This document shows positions 32,508 through 44,500 of a stretch of DNA of 64,000 nucleotides, in pieces. The stretch is from Davidsoniella eucalypti. Its lineage: Eukaryota > Ascomycota > Sordariomycetes > Microascales > Ceratocystidaceae. Below the pieces are notes generated by a model that saw only the letters and a list, made by a program, of their open reading frames with translations, did no database searches and was not told where the DNA came from. The stretch lies in NCBI GenBank assembly GCA_004009845.1, contig RMBW01000027.1:124001-188000 (forward strand). The letters run 5' to 3'. Position 1 is the stretch's first letter; each line of letters opens with the position of its first letter. The position numbers and the translations under genes were made by a program.

Positions 32508-33950
32508 ATGGCAGCGCCATCCTCCGTAGGCCCAAATTATGCCGCTACGTCTTCCTTAGCCTCCGTTAGAACTCCGCGGTCCTGCCAGCCATTGAGTTCC
32601 GACCATGAAGCCGAATCCAAGACCCTTGATGCCGTTGACTCGGCCACACACATCTACCTGCGGAACCTCTCCCACCTAGTCGGATGCCGCCTGATCAAGG
32701 CTCTTCCGCCCCACGCGCCTGACCCGTCCTACCTCACCACCGGCCTACTCTACTTCATGCCAGTCTTTGCCAGTATCCGGAGCGCCTGGGACGGTCTCGT
32801 ACAGGCTGGTGACGGTAACGCCGCCGACGAAGGCGATATCGGCCCCTGTGATGTGCCACAGCTAGACGGACTTCTCGGCCTCCTTGCGCCACTCATGGGG
32901 GTTCTGGTGAGTCGCGAACAGGATTTGCGCGATGATATCGGGCAGCTATGTGGGTTCTCCGACGCCGACATCGAGTTGGAAATCACCGCTATGAACGCCG
33001 ATACCTTTATGGGAGGCTTGACACAGCACATCCAAGCCGCCGTGACTGCCCATGGACCCCGCGCCATGCTGGGCTACTGCTATACTCTGCTGGAAACGCT
33101 GCTGCTTTCGTCGGAACAGGTCCGTCCCAAACTAACTGCTCCCAAGCCCGAGTTCTGGCGGCGCCCGTCTGCCTTCTTGCGTCCCCTGGAACCAACGTTG
33201 GCACCCAAGGCACCGCAGCCGACCGCGGAACTGGGACGTGAACATCCGGCCTTTGCACGCTGCGTGAGCGCCGAATACACGGCAGATCGCCAGACTAAGA
33301 TCTTTGAGCTCCTATGCGCTGCCGACAAGCTCCTAAATACCGACGCTGACATCGAGGTAGTCGTTACCGAGGCGCGGTTCATGGCCCAGTCCCTCATTCA
33401 GATCGTACAGGAACTCGACACGATATGTTGGGACTTGCCATCGAACTCCAGCGACAATAGCAACGCCATCGATAACATTGGCATCGCCGCGCCATCTTCG
33501 TCTGCCGCCTTTTATGCTCTGTCTTCCATTGGCCCGGATGGGAAACGCAAGGGCCATGCGCGCAGGGCAGCAAGAGATAGTGTCCAGTTGACGCGTGAAC
33601 GCAACTGGTGCGCTGCCGGACTTGCCGAGCTTGGCCAGAGAAAGCCCCGCGTGCCGTTCACCGGAGGCCAATCTGACGACGACCAAGACAACAATAACAA
33701 CAGTTCCGAGGATGAGAATAGCCAAAGTAGAGGCCACGGGGATATGGCACTGGATGCTACGGCCGCAGTGCCACGGAGAGGCGTACTAGATAATGCACAC
33801 AATGTAGAATATAGAGAGGGGGATAATAGCACCTTGAGGGTGACGCCGGCTGTGTTTAATCCAGGCAGCCGATCTCGTGGTCCATCTCCAAGAAGAGCTC
33901 GTGTCATCAGATTCGACCCAACGACGCCAAGGAGGCCATCTCGCGAATAG
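32508..33950 (+). CDS. Hypothetical protein, 480 aa, single exon
   Basis: It is open from MAAPSSVGPNYAATS to a TAG at 33950. It has the balanced GC-rich codon use of the neighbouring conserved genes, and the first ATG lies in AATATGGC context. The N-terminal third contains an amphipathic helical region (DSATHIYLRNLSHLVGCRL and LLYFMPVFASIRSAWDGLV). The middle is helical, with LGYCYTLLETLLLSSEQV and EARFMAQSLIQIVQELDTI. The C-terminus is disordered, with an acidic/Asn stretch (SDDDQDNNNNSSEDENSQS) and a basic tail rich in RSRGPSPRRARVIRF. No catalytic motif or membrane span was recognised, and I do not assign a family. It is convergent with the Cdt2-like gene, with only 210 bp between the stops. 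Confidence 0.8.
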   Translation: MAAPSSVGPNYAATSSLASVRTPRSCQPLSSDHEAESKTLDAVDSATHIYLRNLSHLVGCRLIKALPPHAPDPSYLTTGLLYFMPVFASIRSAWDGLVQAGDGNAADEGDIGPCDVPQLDGLLGLLAPLMGVLVSREQDLRDDIGQLCGFSDADIELEITAMNADTFMGGLTQHIQAAVTAHGPRAMLGYCYTLLETLLLSSEQVRPKLTAPKPEFWRRPSAFLRPLEPTLAPKAPQPTAELGREHPAFARCVSAEYTADRQTKIFELLCAADKLLNTDADIEVVVTEARFMAQSLIQIVQELDTICWDLPSNSSDNSNAIDNIGIAAPSSSAAFYALSSIGPDGKRKGHARRAARDSVQLTRERNWCAAGLAELGQRKPRVPFTGGQSDDDQDNNNNSSEDENSQSRGHGDMALDATAAVPRRGVLDNAHNVEYREGDNSTLRVTPAVFNPGSRSRGPSPRRARVIRFDPTTPRRPSRE

Positions 33951-34160
33951 ATATATAGTAGATAGAGAGATCACGTATCTTGTCTGTATACAGTCTGCCA
34001 TAATGAGTATCTCCTTATCTTACGAAATCATGATGTCTGTAAAATGAACCAAAAAAATTATATTATATCTTTCTATTATATGTATGTGGAAAAGTCATAC
34101 TGTGATCTGACCTTCTGACATTTATATCGTCTCTTCCTCCATATCATATAGCCCGCCAAC

Positions 34161-36366
34161 TTACTCATCGTCCTGTTCATCATATGGGCACAAATGCTTG
34201 GGAGCATCAGCAAATCCATGTGAGTAATGTATTAGCGCATCCTCTGGTTCGCGCCGAAGTTTCGCTGCCAGCGTGGCATTCTGGTTCCAGAACCGTATGT
34301 TCGAATCGTCGTTTATGGTTACAAGTGATCCATCTTTGTGCCAAGCTACCAAAGCACTCTCTATCGTGGGACGCATGTCTTGTCCACTACGTAGGAGAAC
34401 GCCGTTGGTGACAACTCGCGGTGCTGTCTTGCTCGTAGGCTCCTCTTCGCTTTGGCGGAATGCTTTACGACTAACTGGGCAGGACTGTTGAGCGTGAATA
34501 GTATCCTCATCAACAGGGAAGAGCACTGGGTACATCGATGAGTTTCCGACTGCCAGGACATCACCGATTCCAGAGATCTTGCCAGGCAATATGTCACCTT
34601 CGACATAGAAAGAGCCAATGTGAAGATCAGGGTGTCGTAAACTGAAGAGCGGACCAAGACCCTCGACATTCGCGCCTCGGCAGGCATGTCGGGGCTGACA
34701 ATCGAGCTCTGGGACTTCACCTAGCATTAGGTGCGGTAGCGAATAGGCGTATATGCTGCTGTTACGGCAGGTTGCGTATACGCGTGTACCATCTGATCCG
34801 AGCGTCAACGAGGTCACACCATAGTCCCGTTTATAGTGTGGATCATCCGTGGGAAGCGCAGTATGAGCTAACGGCCTAATACTGGTGCCATTGCCGCCAC
34901 GATATACATATCGAGAATCCCATAGTGCGACGGAGGCATCAGACTCGCCAGCTGTCAAGAAGAGGTGCCCACGACCAGGCAGCCATTGTAGTGTTGTGAC
35001 TGAGGAGCGTGTTGTAGTGTTTGCCATCTGATTAGGTTGGGGAATGATACCAAGGATACTGTTCACCGGTCTAGCGTGGCGCACTGAAGCACTACTGGAG
35101 AAGTAAGGAGAACGAGGCTGAGTGTTGTTTAAAAATGTGATTTCGCTTTCCATGATATTGACTGGAGCATGATGTCGTAGATCCCAGATGTTGATTAGCC
35201 CATCACGACCAGAGGTCATTAGGATATTTGGGTCGTCGGGCCGGAACTTTATGTTCCGCAGTGTTGAGCCATGAGACCCAAGTTGCACAATGGTCTTGCC
35301 CGTCTCAAAATCAATGACACGGGCCGTATTGTCACTAGACGCAGTGGCTATCATACCACCGATTGAATCAATAGCCATAACAGCATTCTTATGGCCCTGC
35401 CAAAAGCATGTCATTGAAGGGTATTCTCCGCTAGAATGTTTCCGGAATATCTGGACACCGCCAGTCGATTCACCAATGATAGTAAATTGATCCCTTCCTT
35501 GAACTATACATGGCTAGTTAGTCATAGATTCATGCGAGATGACATTTTTTTTTGAGATACATACACAAATTCGTAGTTATGCAGAATGGCATGACAGTTT
35601 CTTCAATGGGTGTCGTATCGATCATGTGATACACGTCAGATGCAGTAGAGCAAAAGTTTGTAAGGAACGGCGAGTGGAAAGGAATGGCCCGGGCAAGCAT
35701 TTCTGTCCGCTGAAAGCGGCTGCCGAAGCCAAACTCGCGACTAAGCATTCGACTACGCAATGACGTATTATCGAAGCGTGTGATAAACGGCGCTGGCGAG
35801 GTCCGCTGTACATACTGTGGCCGAGCTGGCAAAGGGCAAGTTTCCAACTCGAAATCTTCGACATCTGATTCTTCTTCCAAGTCATCGAGTGCTGGCGTTT
35901 GTTTGTAGTGGCGCATGTAAGGAGAAGACATGGCCGGTAGCCAATCCAGCGCATCGGAGGTGGGCTCATCTCCCGAGGAGGCTATAGTACACCCAAAACT
36001 TTCATTATATTGCTGACGCGGCGGTAGATCGATATCCTCGTCTACAGCCGGGTCCTGCTCCATTTTGGTCGGTGGGAACAACCGACGCTTGGTCGGACGA
36101 CTATTAAGGACCTCCGCGCTCATCGTTTCTGAGGCGCTTCGCTTTTTGCCTGTTTCCGTTGATGGGCCGGCCAATGACGAGCGTGGTGTAAAGAATTTTT
36201 GAAAGCGCCCAGGCGTGACTGAGGCATTGCCCTTGGGCCGCGAACTTCCAGATCTCGGAGGTGACATTGGTACAAACGACTTGTCATGCTTCTGTGATTG
36301 TATGGGAGAGCTGGAATTTATTGCAACTGCAACACGCTGTTTTCTTTGACGAGTTTGGGGCGCCAT
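34161..36366 (-). CDS. Cdt2/DTL-like WD40 protein, probable CRL4 substrate receptor
   Basis: Exons 35565-36366 and 34161-35503 (intron of 61 nt, CTAAC branch) give 714 aa. The start is MAPQTRQRKQRVAVAIN; the open frame extends upstream but has no earlier ATG. The first 250 residues are disordered and basic/Ser-rich (RFQKFFTPRSSL). WD40 repeats follow, from about FTIIGESTGGVQIF through WQGHKNAVMAID, SDNTARVIDFETG, FRPDDPNILMTSGRDGLINI and others to a last SLVTINDDSNIRFWNQ. Two WDxR boxes, WDLR (374-377) and WDSR (462-465), match the DWD motif that docks substrate receptors to DDB1. In fission yeast and animals, Cdt2 with Cul4-Ddb1 degrades Cdt1 and other S-phase targets at PCNA. The order of repeats and the DWD boxes support this orthology, but it was not checked by search. 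Confidence 0.78.
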
Positions 36367-37223
36367 GGGATCGGACAAAGTACGTTCGTTTTCGTGCTGG
36401 TTGGTTGGTTGATTTGTTGATGATCACGTGGTTATGAGAGGGTAAGATAGATGCAGCATAAACGGGCGGATAGCTGATAACGATGTATCGCACTAGAAAT
36501 ACAAATAAGAGTAAGTTGATATACAGAAAAGTAGCAAATCAAATAAAAGAAGAGAATGCAAAGGCTTTTGCTGTCGAGCCCTTTTTGGCGTTATAGCTGG
36601 GATCTGGAATTTGGCTGAGAAAAAGAAAACATTGAAAATAATGCTTGATCCACCCTTGACAGTGTAATTATCATTAGTTCTTGCAGCTTTGAAAAGGACC
36701 CATTTTACAAGGTAGGATATCTTACATATTATCACAAGGGGTCTCACCTATCATGTAAGTTGACTGTTCTGAGGGCATTGCATGACTTGAGCAAGAAACC
36801 TATATCTATACAAACCGCGGAGTGATGTTTTGCGGCGAGCCGTGTTGTTTTTTTCCTGTTGCCATGGCATACCTACCACTCAATCCCGATTAGGAAGGCA
36901 CGCGTTGCTGCTGTGTAAACCACGCGCTGGCCAATCAAAGACGGATACCCCCGCCTTTTACACCTATGAAGCTTCAGCCAATGACAAGGAGCTGTCCATA
37001 GACTTTTGAGACTAAAAAGTTCCTTATCGATAACAACTTTCTGGTCCAACCGTTCGAAAAATTTGAGATTTGAGAAAGTTGCTTTGCAGGCTAATCCGAT
37101 CTAATATCTTGAGCGACGATTTCGACATCGTGGGCTTTCTTGTTCTGACATTGAAGCCAGCATTCGTTGTCTTTGATTTTCTTTCATATCACACTCTTTT
37201 ATACGGTCTCAAGATTGCCAACC
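36367..37223. promoter_or_regulatory. Divergent promoter, Cdt2-like gene / SPB1
   Basis: 857 bp lie between the two start codons. It contains an ACGCGT at 36900-36905, a second CACGCG nearby (36921-36926), and CCAAT at about 36930. The SPB1-proximal 100 bases are T-rich. Confidence 0.6.
36900..36905. promoter_or_regulatory. ACGCGT (MluI cell-cycle box) candidate
   Basis: A perfect ACGCGT, the core bound by MBF in yeasts, lies 534 bp upstream of the Cdt2-like start and 319 bp upstream of SPB1. In fission yeast cdt2 is an MBF target. A 6-mer can occur by chance, so functional use here is inference. Confidence 0.35.
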
Positions 37224-39862
37224 ATGGCGATTCAGAAGAAACATGGTAAAGGTCGTTTGGATAAGTGGTATAAGCTCGCCAAAGAGAAGGGTTACAGAGC
37301 TCGTGCCGCTTTCAAGCTAATCCAGCTGAACAAGAAGTATGGCTTCCTCGAGAAGAGTCGGGTCCTGCTGGATCTTTGCGCTGCTCCTGGTGTAAGTTGC
37401 CTATTACCTCTCTCTACTGTCCTCGTCCTGTTCATGGTATTGTGCAGTCTAGAAACTAACCCAATGTCTATCTCTACTCATAGTCATGGTGTCAAGTGGC
37501 CGCCGAGGCCATGCCCGTCAACTCGCTGATCATCGGTGTCGATCTAGCCCCCATCAAGCCCATTCCCCGCGTTATCACCTTCCAGGGCGATATTACCACC
37601 GAACAGACTCGCGCCACTATTCGTACACATCTGAAGACCTGGAAGGCCGACACCGTCCTGCACGATGGTGCTCCCAATGTCGGTACTGCCTGGAACCAGG
37701 ATTCGTTCAACCAGGCCGAGCTGGCTCTGCAGTCCATGAAGCTGGCTACTGATTTCCTGGTCGAGGGTGGAACTTTTGTCACCAAAGTCTTCCGCTCCAA
37801 GGATTACAACTCTCTCATGTGGGTGTTCAACCAATTGTTCACAAAGGTCGAGGCTACTAAGCCGCCGTCCTCGCGTAATGTCTCTGCCGAAATCTTCGTC
37901 GTCTGCCGCGGCTACAAGGCCCCCAAGGTCCTTGATCCTCGATTCCTCGATCCCCGCACCGTTTTCGAAGAATTGGCTGCCCCAACTCCTAACAACGAAG
38001 CCAAGGTCTACAAACCTGAAATCAAGAAGCGCAAGCGTGATGGTTACGAAGAGGGCGATTGGACTCAGTTCAAGGAGGTCACCGCTACTGAATTCATACA
38101 GACTACCGATCCCATCGATATTCTTGGTAGTGCCAACAAGATCAGCCTCGAACAAACTGCCAACAGCGACCTATCGCTAGCTGCCCTGAATAAGTTGCCT
38201 GAGACTACGGATGAAATTCGCAGACTATGTGTTGATCTTAAAGTGCTTGGTCGCAAGGAGTTTAAGCTGCTGCTCAAGTGGCGTCTGCGCGTGCGCGAGC
38301 TGTTCGGTTTGGATGTGAAGAAGCCTACCTTACAAGAGATCACCGAGGGTGAAGTAACTGAGGTTGTGCCTATGGACGACGAGCTTCGCATCGAGCAAGA
38401 GCTTCAAAACCTGAAGGACAAGGAGAACAACAAGCGCAAGAAGGAGCGCCGCAAGGAGAACGAGAAGAAGCAGAAAGAGATAGTCCGTATGCAACTGAAC
38501 ATGACTGCTCCCATGGACATCGGTGCCGAGCAAGAAGGTCCTCGCGGCGAAGGCGCCATGTTTGCTCTTCGTACGGTTGCCAAGAAAGACGGTGCATTAA
38601 GCAAACTTACCAAGGGCCGTATGCAGATTGTCAAGGAGTCTACGCAACCCGATCACATCAACATGGGCGGCGATACTGATGACGAGAGCGACCCTGAGGA
38701 GGACCGCCTGGAGAGAGAACTGGATGACATGTATCAAGAGTATCAAGATCGTAAGGCCGACGCTGACACTAAGTACCGCGCTAAGAAGGCCCGTGCCGAA
38801 CACCGCGACGGCGAGTGGGAGGGATGTTCAGCTGATGAAGGCTCTCAAGGTGAAGATTCAGGCTTGGAAGAGGAAGCTGGCAGCGGGTCTGACAGTGACT
38901 CTGACGACGAGAAGACGCCCAACACTCTCCTGACTGACCTCGATGATGAGAAGGCTGGCCCTGATGAGTCGGGTTTGTCCAAGAGAGCACGTAACTTTTT
39001 CAGCTCAGATGCCTTCCAAGGCGTGGACCTAATAGACGAAGACGACTTGGAAGTTGTTGAGCCTGCGGCACCCATTGATAAGAAGGCTGCCAAGAAGGCT
39101 AAGAAGGAGAAGGCCAAGAAGGAAGAAGCTGCTAAGTCTATGGAGACCAAAGAGACGAAGAAAGATACCAAGAAAGCAAAGGCTTCCAAGAAGGCCGTCG
39201 CTGCTGCCGCCCAAGACTCGGATAGTAGCGATGACGATGGCATCGAGGTTGTCAAGAAATCGGAGGACTGGGAGGAAGAGAAGCGCCGCCCCGATGGCCG
39301 CATCGATATCGACATCATCACCGCCGAGGCCATGACACTTGCGCACCAGCTTGCCACCGGCCAAAAGTCCAAGCACGATCTCCTTGACGAGGGCTTCAAC
39401 AAGCACTCCTTCCGCGACCGCGACGGACTTCCCGAGTGGTTCATGGAGGACGAAGGCAAACACGACAAGCGCCAGAAGCCTATCACCAAGGAAGCTGCAA
39501 CTGCCATCAAGGAGAAGATGCGTGCCCTCAACGCCCGGCCCATCAAGAAGGTGCGTGAGGCACAGGCCCGCAAGAAGTTCAAGACTGCCCAGCGTCTCGA
39601 GAAGCTTCGCAAGAAGTCAGACATGCTAGCCAACGATGAGGGCTTGACAGAGAGCGACAAGGCTGTTACCATCTCCAAGATGCTGGCCAAGGCGGCGAAG
39701 AAGAAGCCCCGGGCGCCCATGAGGGTTGTGGTGGCGCGTGGTGCGAACAGAGGTATTAAGGGTAGACCGACGGGTGTCAAGAGTGGCCGTTACCGCATGG
39801 TCGATGGTCGCATGAAGAAGGAGATGCGGGCGATGAAGCGGATATCGAAAAAGAAGAAATAG
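37224..39862 (+). CDS. SPB1: AdoMet-dependent 27S pre-rRNA methyltransferase Spb1
   Basis: Exons 37224-37391 and 37484-39862 (intron 92 nt) give 848 aa, close to yeast Spb1 (841). The N-terminal RrmJ/FtsJ domain shows GYRARAAFKLIQLNKKYGFL, motif I DLCAAPG (50-56), DGAPNVG (D117) and TKVFRSKDY (K157), consistent with the K-D-K-E 2'-O-methyltransferase tetrad. A central DUF3381-type domain follows, then charged Lys/Glu coiled-coil tracts, and a C-terminal SPB1 domain containing DGLPEWFMEDE, ending in a basic tail (MKRISKKKK). The enzyme acts in the nucleolus on 60S precursors; yeast Spb1 methylates the A-loop guanosine of 25S rRNA. The large antisense frame at 38845-39780 is a shadow of the Lys/Glu-rich region. 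Confidence 0.97.
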
Positions 39863-41512
39863 GGTGTTTCTTTGATATAGAAGAGAAGGACGAGTATTTA
39901 GCGGCTTTGTTATCTTTTTTTTCTTTCTTTCTGTTGGTTTGGTTTTGCTTTTACTTGCTTCTGCTACTTTCTTGACTACTTCAAGTCGACTGGTGTACTT
40001 GTACGTTGGGGCGCTTTGCCCACTTCAGCATTCAACATTTAACGGCGTTGGCTATCATGAGGTTCGGAGGCATGCCGAGGACAGCTCAAAAGTTCCTACT
40101 AGTTTTTATTATCACTACTACCTTACTAGATTGCATAATCGTACATATGTTGCATACTATCTTCATAAGACCTGTCGTTCTTTTGTTCCCGTCATGACCT
40201 AGCTAGACTCTATCTCAGTATATTATCACCATCAAGTCCCTGCCCAAAAAATGAATGTTTACTAAACAGAGACTTATTAGCCCGTTAGTCCGTTCTACAT
40301 GTCTAAATGAATCTTCAAAAGGAACCAAAACACCTCCCTCCCTTCAGCTTGATGTCGCTGCGACAATCTGCAGGTCTGATAACTTTACCGGGTGACGTCA
40401 AAATCCTCGTGCTATTATTGGCCTAGAAGGTCTCGCAAAAGTGGAGATCGTCCGCTTGACGCTTTGGTTCTGGCATCGGGTGATTTTGTATCCTGTAGCA
40501 GTTGCTGCTTGAGTATTTCCAATCATTTCATCGTGCTCTTCATTACTCAGAAAATCACTCTTGTATGAGATCTAAGCAAACACAAAACACCAAGGTAGTG
40601 TAACAAATCTCTCAAGGACGTCGTAATGGTGAGATTGTAGAGCCACAAGGGCAATTGCAGGGCCTGACAGCTGCTCCTGCCTTTTTAGGCGACAGACATT
40701 TTGCTTACAATATGAACTGATTCCATGGCATGTTCCATCCAACTGGACTTCGCCGCCGCTCGAACTGGCAATTACGATCATTATTATTCAGGGCACCTCT
40801 ATTATTTCTATGCATCTATGCGAACCTTCTTTTTTATTGTTTTGTCGAGCCAGAAGGAGAAAAAAATCTTCATCGAGAAAAATACAAAGCTTCTTTTTTG
40901 TTCTTCTTTATACATCAGGCCGAACAAAAATTATCGTCAGATCAGATTTTTGTCCCATTACGGCTCTAGTTGGCTAGCTATATATTTCTTGTGTGCAATC
41001 ATCAATAATTTCTATTGCTTGCCTTAACTTCGCCGCACCTTGTTCTTTTGTTTGTTTTGCTGTATTGTTGACTTGCGCCAATCATCGCCAAGTTATCTCG
41101 CTCATCATCTGGGCGTCCCTTCATTTCTTCATCTTTATTTTGATTCTCATTCTCGCCTTATTATTCCACATCAGAGCTTCTAAGTTCACTACTACCTAAG
41201 TTTTCTTGTTATCTATTGGCCTTGTTGTCCAAAGCGCCCTGGATTAAGGTTTGATCCGCCAACGACAGCCAAGTCCTTGCTTAACAAACTACACCAAATT
41301 CCGCAGTTGACTTCTTCGCTCTCTGTCGTCATCCTCCTTTGTGCCATAACGTCCACGATGGTGACGGCTTCACACTGCTGAATTTCCACCTCAATATATT
41401 AACAGTATCAAACCACCCTGTTCGCGTCTCCACTGTAGGATTCCTCACAGCCGCTTTGCGATGAGGACGCTGTAATTCTACCGATTTTGAAGGATTGTAG
41501 CTATTTGATGCC
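39863..41512. other. Intergenic region, SPB1 3' end to SCAP start
   Basis: 1.65 kb. The left part holds a T-rich SPB1 3' UTR. The right part, from about 40780, is CT-rich and promoter/leader-like for SCAP. Short frames on both strands show no family content. Confidence 0.6.
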
Positions 41513-44500
41513 ATGATCTGGTATCTCTTGTATCCGTTGCGAGGGTAGGTTTGCCCCAGCCATTATTTAGTTTAGCTAGACAAGCCCTAACATCTCATAG
41601 CACAACTGAAGCTCCCATTCTCGCACGCGAACACCCGCTACGGCGTGCTCTCACACACTATGCTGAGCATGTAGCTCGTCATGTTGCTACAACTCTCGTA
41701 ATTTCAATCACTTTAGTGACGCTCGTCATATTTCCACTGCCGTTTCTCTATAGCTTCGATGGCAGTGATGGTACCTCTATCGTGCCTGGCTCACATTGGA
41801 CCGCCGTCCGCATGTTGGACCATTCGGTAACTGCTGAGCCGGACGTAGAAGTTCGCTCCATGTGGACATATGGTAGCTATGACCAAGCCCTAACGGATAG
41901 CTTCATGAATGCAGCTTTGCATCTTCATGATAGCCTATTAGGTCTTCCTGAAAACTGCGGTCCGACGACAGATTCCATCAACTCCGAAGACATACTTTCT
42001 AGCCCTCACACAGAGTGGTCCATCTACAATGGACTTACAACAGATGTCATACATGTCTATTCGCCTTTACAGTACTGGAACTGCTCTTTGGAAAGGGCAC
42101 TAAGTCGTGGAAATAGCCAGAGTACAGTTCTTATAAACACTGAAGGCCAAGACCATCTTATAGAATTCATATTTGCATCACGTCACTACAGAGGCCGACA
42201 GCTTCGTTCAGCAGATGCTATAGTTTCGACGTTGGTCCATGTTCCTGACTCTGCTATTGGGCATCGTTGGAAGCAGACTGTGTCCCATATTGCTCTGCAG
42301 ACAGACGCCCAATGGAGCCCGCTTCCTGAGCCAAGCTATCTAGAAGAAAGCGAACTATTCGAATTCCAGAAACTACCTCTCTCAAGTATTGATGCATCTC
42401 TTCTTTGGATAGCATATTCCATGACTGTGGGATACTTCGCCATCAGTCTCGCTAAATTACGGGCAGTGAAGTCCCGAGTTGGACTCATAGCAACTATCTT
42501 GCTGCAAACAGTACTATCAATGATATCTAGTATGAGTATCTGCGCGTCGTTGGAGATTGATCTTTCTCAGATACCTAGGGCGGTGTATCCTTTAGCAGTT
42601 GTTGCTATGAGCCTAGAAAACGTTTTTCGTCTTATCAATTCTGTTCTTCTTACCCCATCGGAAGCAAGGCCAAGTCACCGTATCGGTTTTGCATTTGGCG
42701 AGTCTGCACCAATTGCCATGATGAGCTCAGCCCAAAATCTTGTTGTACTGCTTTTGTCTTCGCAATTCTTCTCGCCCGCAGTCTCATCGCTGTGTAAATT
42801 CATCGCCTTCGCTATGGTCTTTGATATATTGTATTTTTCAACATTTTTCTTATCTGTGCTCAGTGTCGATCTTCGACGCCTCGAGCTTAGCGATGCCTTA
42901 GCCAGGTCGACGGAGCGGGCAACAAACCCCTCATTACTCACTATGCGGTCTTCGGTTCAGTGGCCGGATTCACTCATCCATGGTAAAATAGCTCTGTCTA
43001 CTCGAGTCGCTGCGACACTGGTAATGTTAGGGCTGTTGGGGTTCGTGCAGTCTCACTTCTCAGGATTTGGGTACCGTAACATGCAAATCTGGCATCTCAT
43101 GAACGGTATGTTGGCTTCGACACCAAACGCCAATCCAGTCTCTTGGGCTATGCTTGCAAGGTGGCACGATAAACCTGGCATGGTGCAAATGATTGAGCCC
43201 TGCACTGTTCGATGCATTGCGAGAATCATCCAACCGGTATCATTCATGTTGAAGGGCTCAGACAGGATCCGGCCGGTATCGTGGTGGCCGTTTTCGGACG
43301 CACTCTACGACTTTCTCGACCGTTACTCGACCATATTCATGATTGTAGTGTTTGCCATAATGGGATTCGTTCGAATTCTTTTGAATATCCTACTTTGGGG
43401 CGAGGCCAGCTATAAGAAACTGCAACATGATAACGGCGAAGCGGTACAGGAGGATCTTCTCTCCGTGCGGACCTTCCCCGGCGACCATAAACTAGACATT
43501 GCCTTAATGGCCGCCTCGTCTGATGGCAAAGTGGTGTCTGCAGGACTTGATCGAGCGATACGCGTATGGGACGCTCGCACGGGTGCGCCTAGCTATTCTC
43601 TTGCGGAGAAGATAGAAGGAACATCTCGTAGTGAAATATTCCCCGTCCTAGCGTTGGCCATTGACCATGATTCGAAATGGCTCGCGGTGCTGACCCCGCG
43701 GAGAATTATCATCTGGGACTTGGTCAAGGCGTGCTGGGGCCCGTCCATAGCAGCAAGCATTGGGGAGGGAAGCCAACGGCCGCTAGGATTCTTCTTTGGG
43801 ATCGGGCCGGTCAAGGCGATTCCGCCTGTTATTGCAGTGCAACGAGATGGCATGATAACCCAGGTATGGGTAGATGCAGGGCAAACGGTTACCGGGGCCC
43901 TATGCAACTCGTACATAGTGTCCGTGGATCTCATGGTCCGAAAAGGTTAGTTTGTTCTCTCTTGCTCCCTCAACCACATGCACAAATCCTGTTGTGCCTC
44001 ATTGCTACATGGTAGAAAGAGGTAATCGGCCATTGTCAGAGAGTCACATGCTAAAATTATTTCTCAATTTCTAAATCGATAGATGCACGCAAGAGTCAAA
44101 GTTCAGTACTTTTAGTTGCCGCCTCACGTCGCGGCGATGTTTACTGTGCCGCGCAAGAGACATACGCCAAAGAGGCCGATAGTACCGGCGACAAGTGGAC
44201 ATCGCAACTTATCTCCCTCGACGGCGAGGACGGCCCAGTTCACCAGGTTTTGGCGCTGTCTAATATTAACGCGCTATTGGCCGTGCGTTCTCGCGCTGTC
44301 GACCTTATCGACTCTACCAAATTACAGACGCTGCACACTTTTGCTATGGCTGGAACGATTCAATATAGATCTCTACGCTGTTGCCACTCATCGCTGCGCC
44401 GGCCACGTTGTGGATCGACGGGCATAGCGTCCCTGGCCTTGGTATATACGGATGTTGAATCGGGTGACTGTATCATTCAATCATATCTGCCACTGGAGGC

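Noticed and set aside
36150..36215. PCNA-binding (PIP) box around RFQKFFTPR in the Cdt2-like protein
   Set aside because: The spacing does not fit Q-x-x-[ILM]-x-x-[FY]-[FY]; only the aromatic pair is present.
38845..39780. 311-codon Ser/Leu/Phe-rich frame antisense to SPB1
   Set aside because: It arises from the Lys/Glu-rich sense codons (AAG/GAG read backwards as CTT/CTC); no independent signals.
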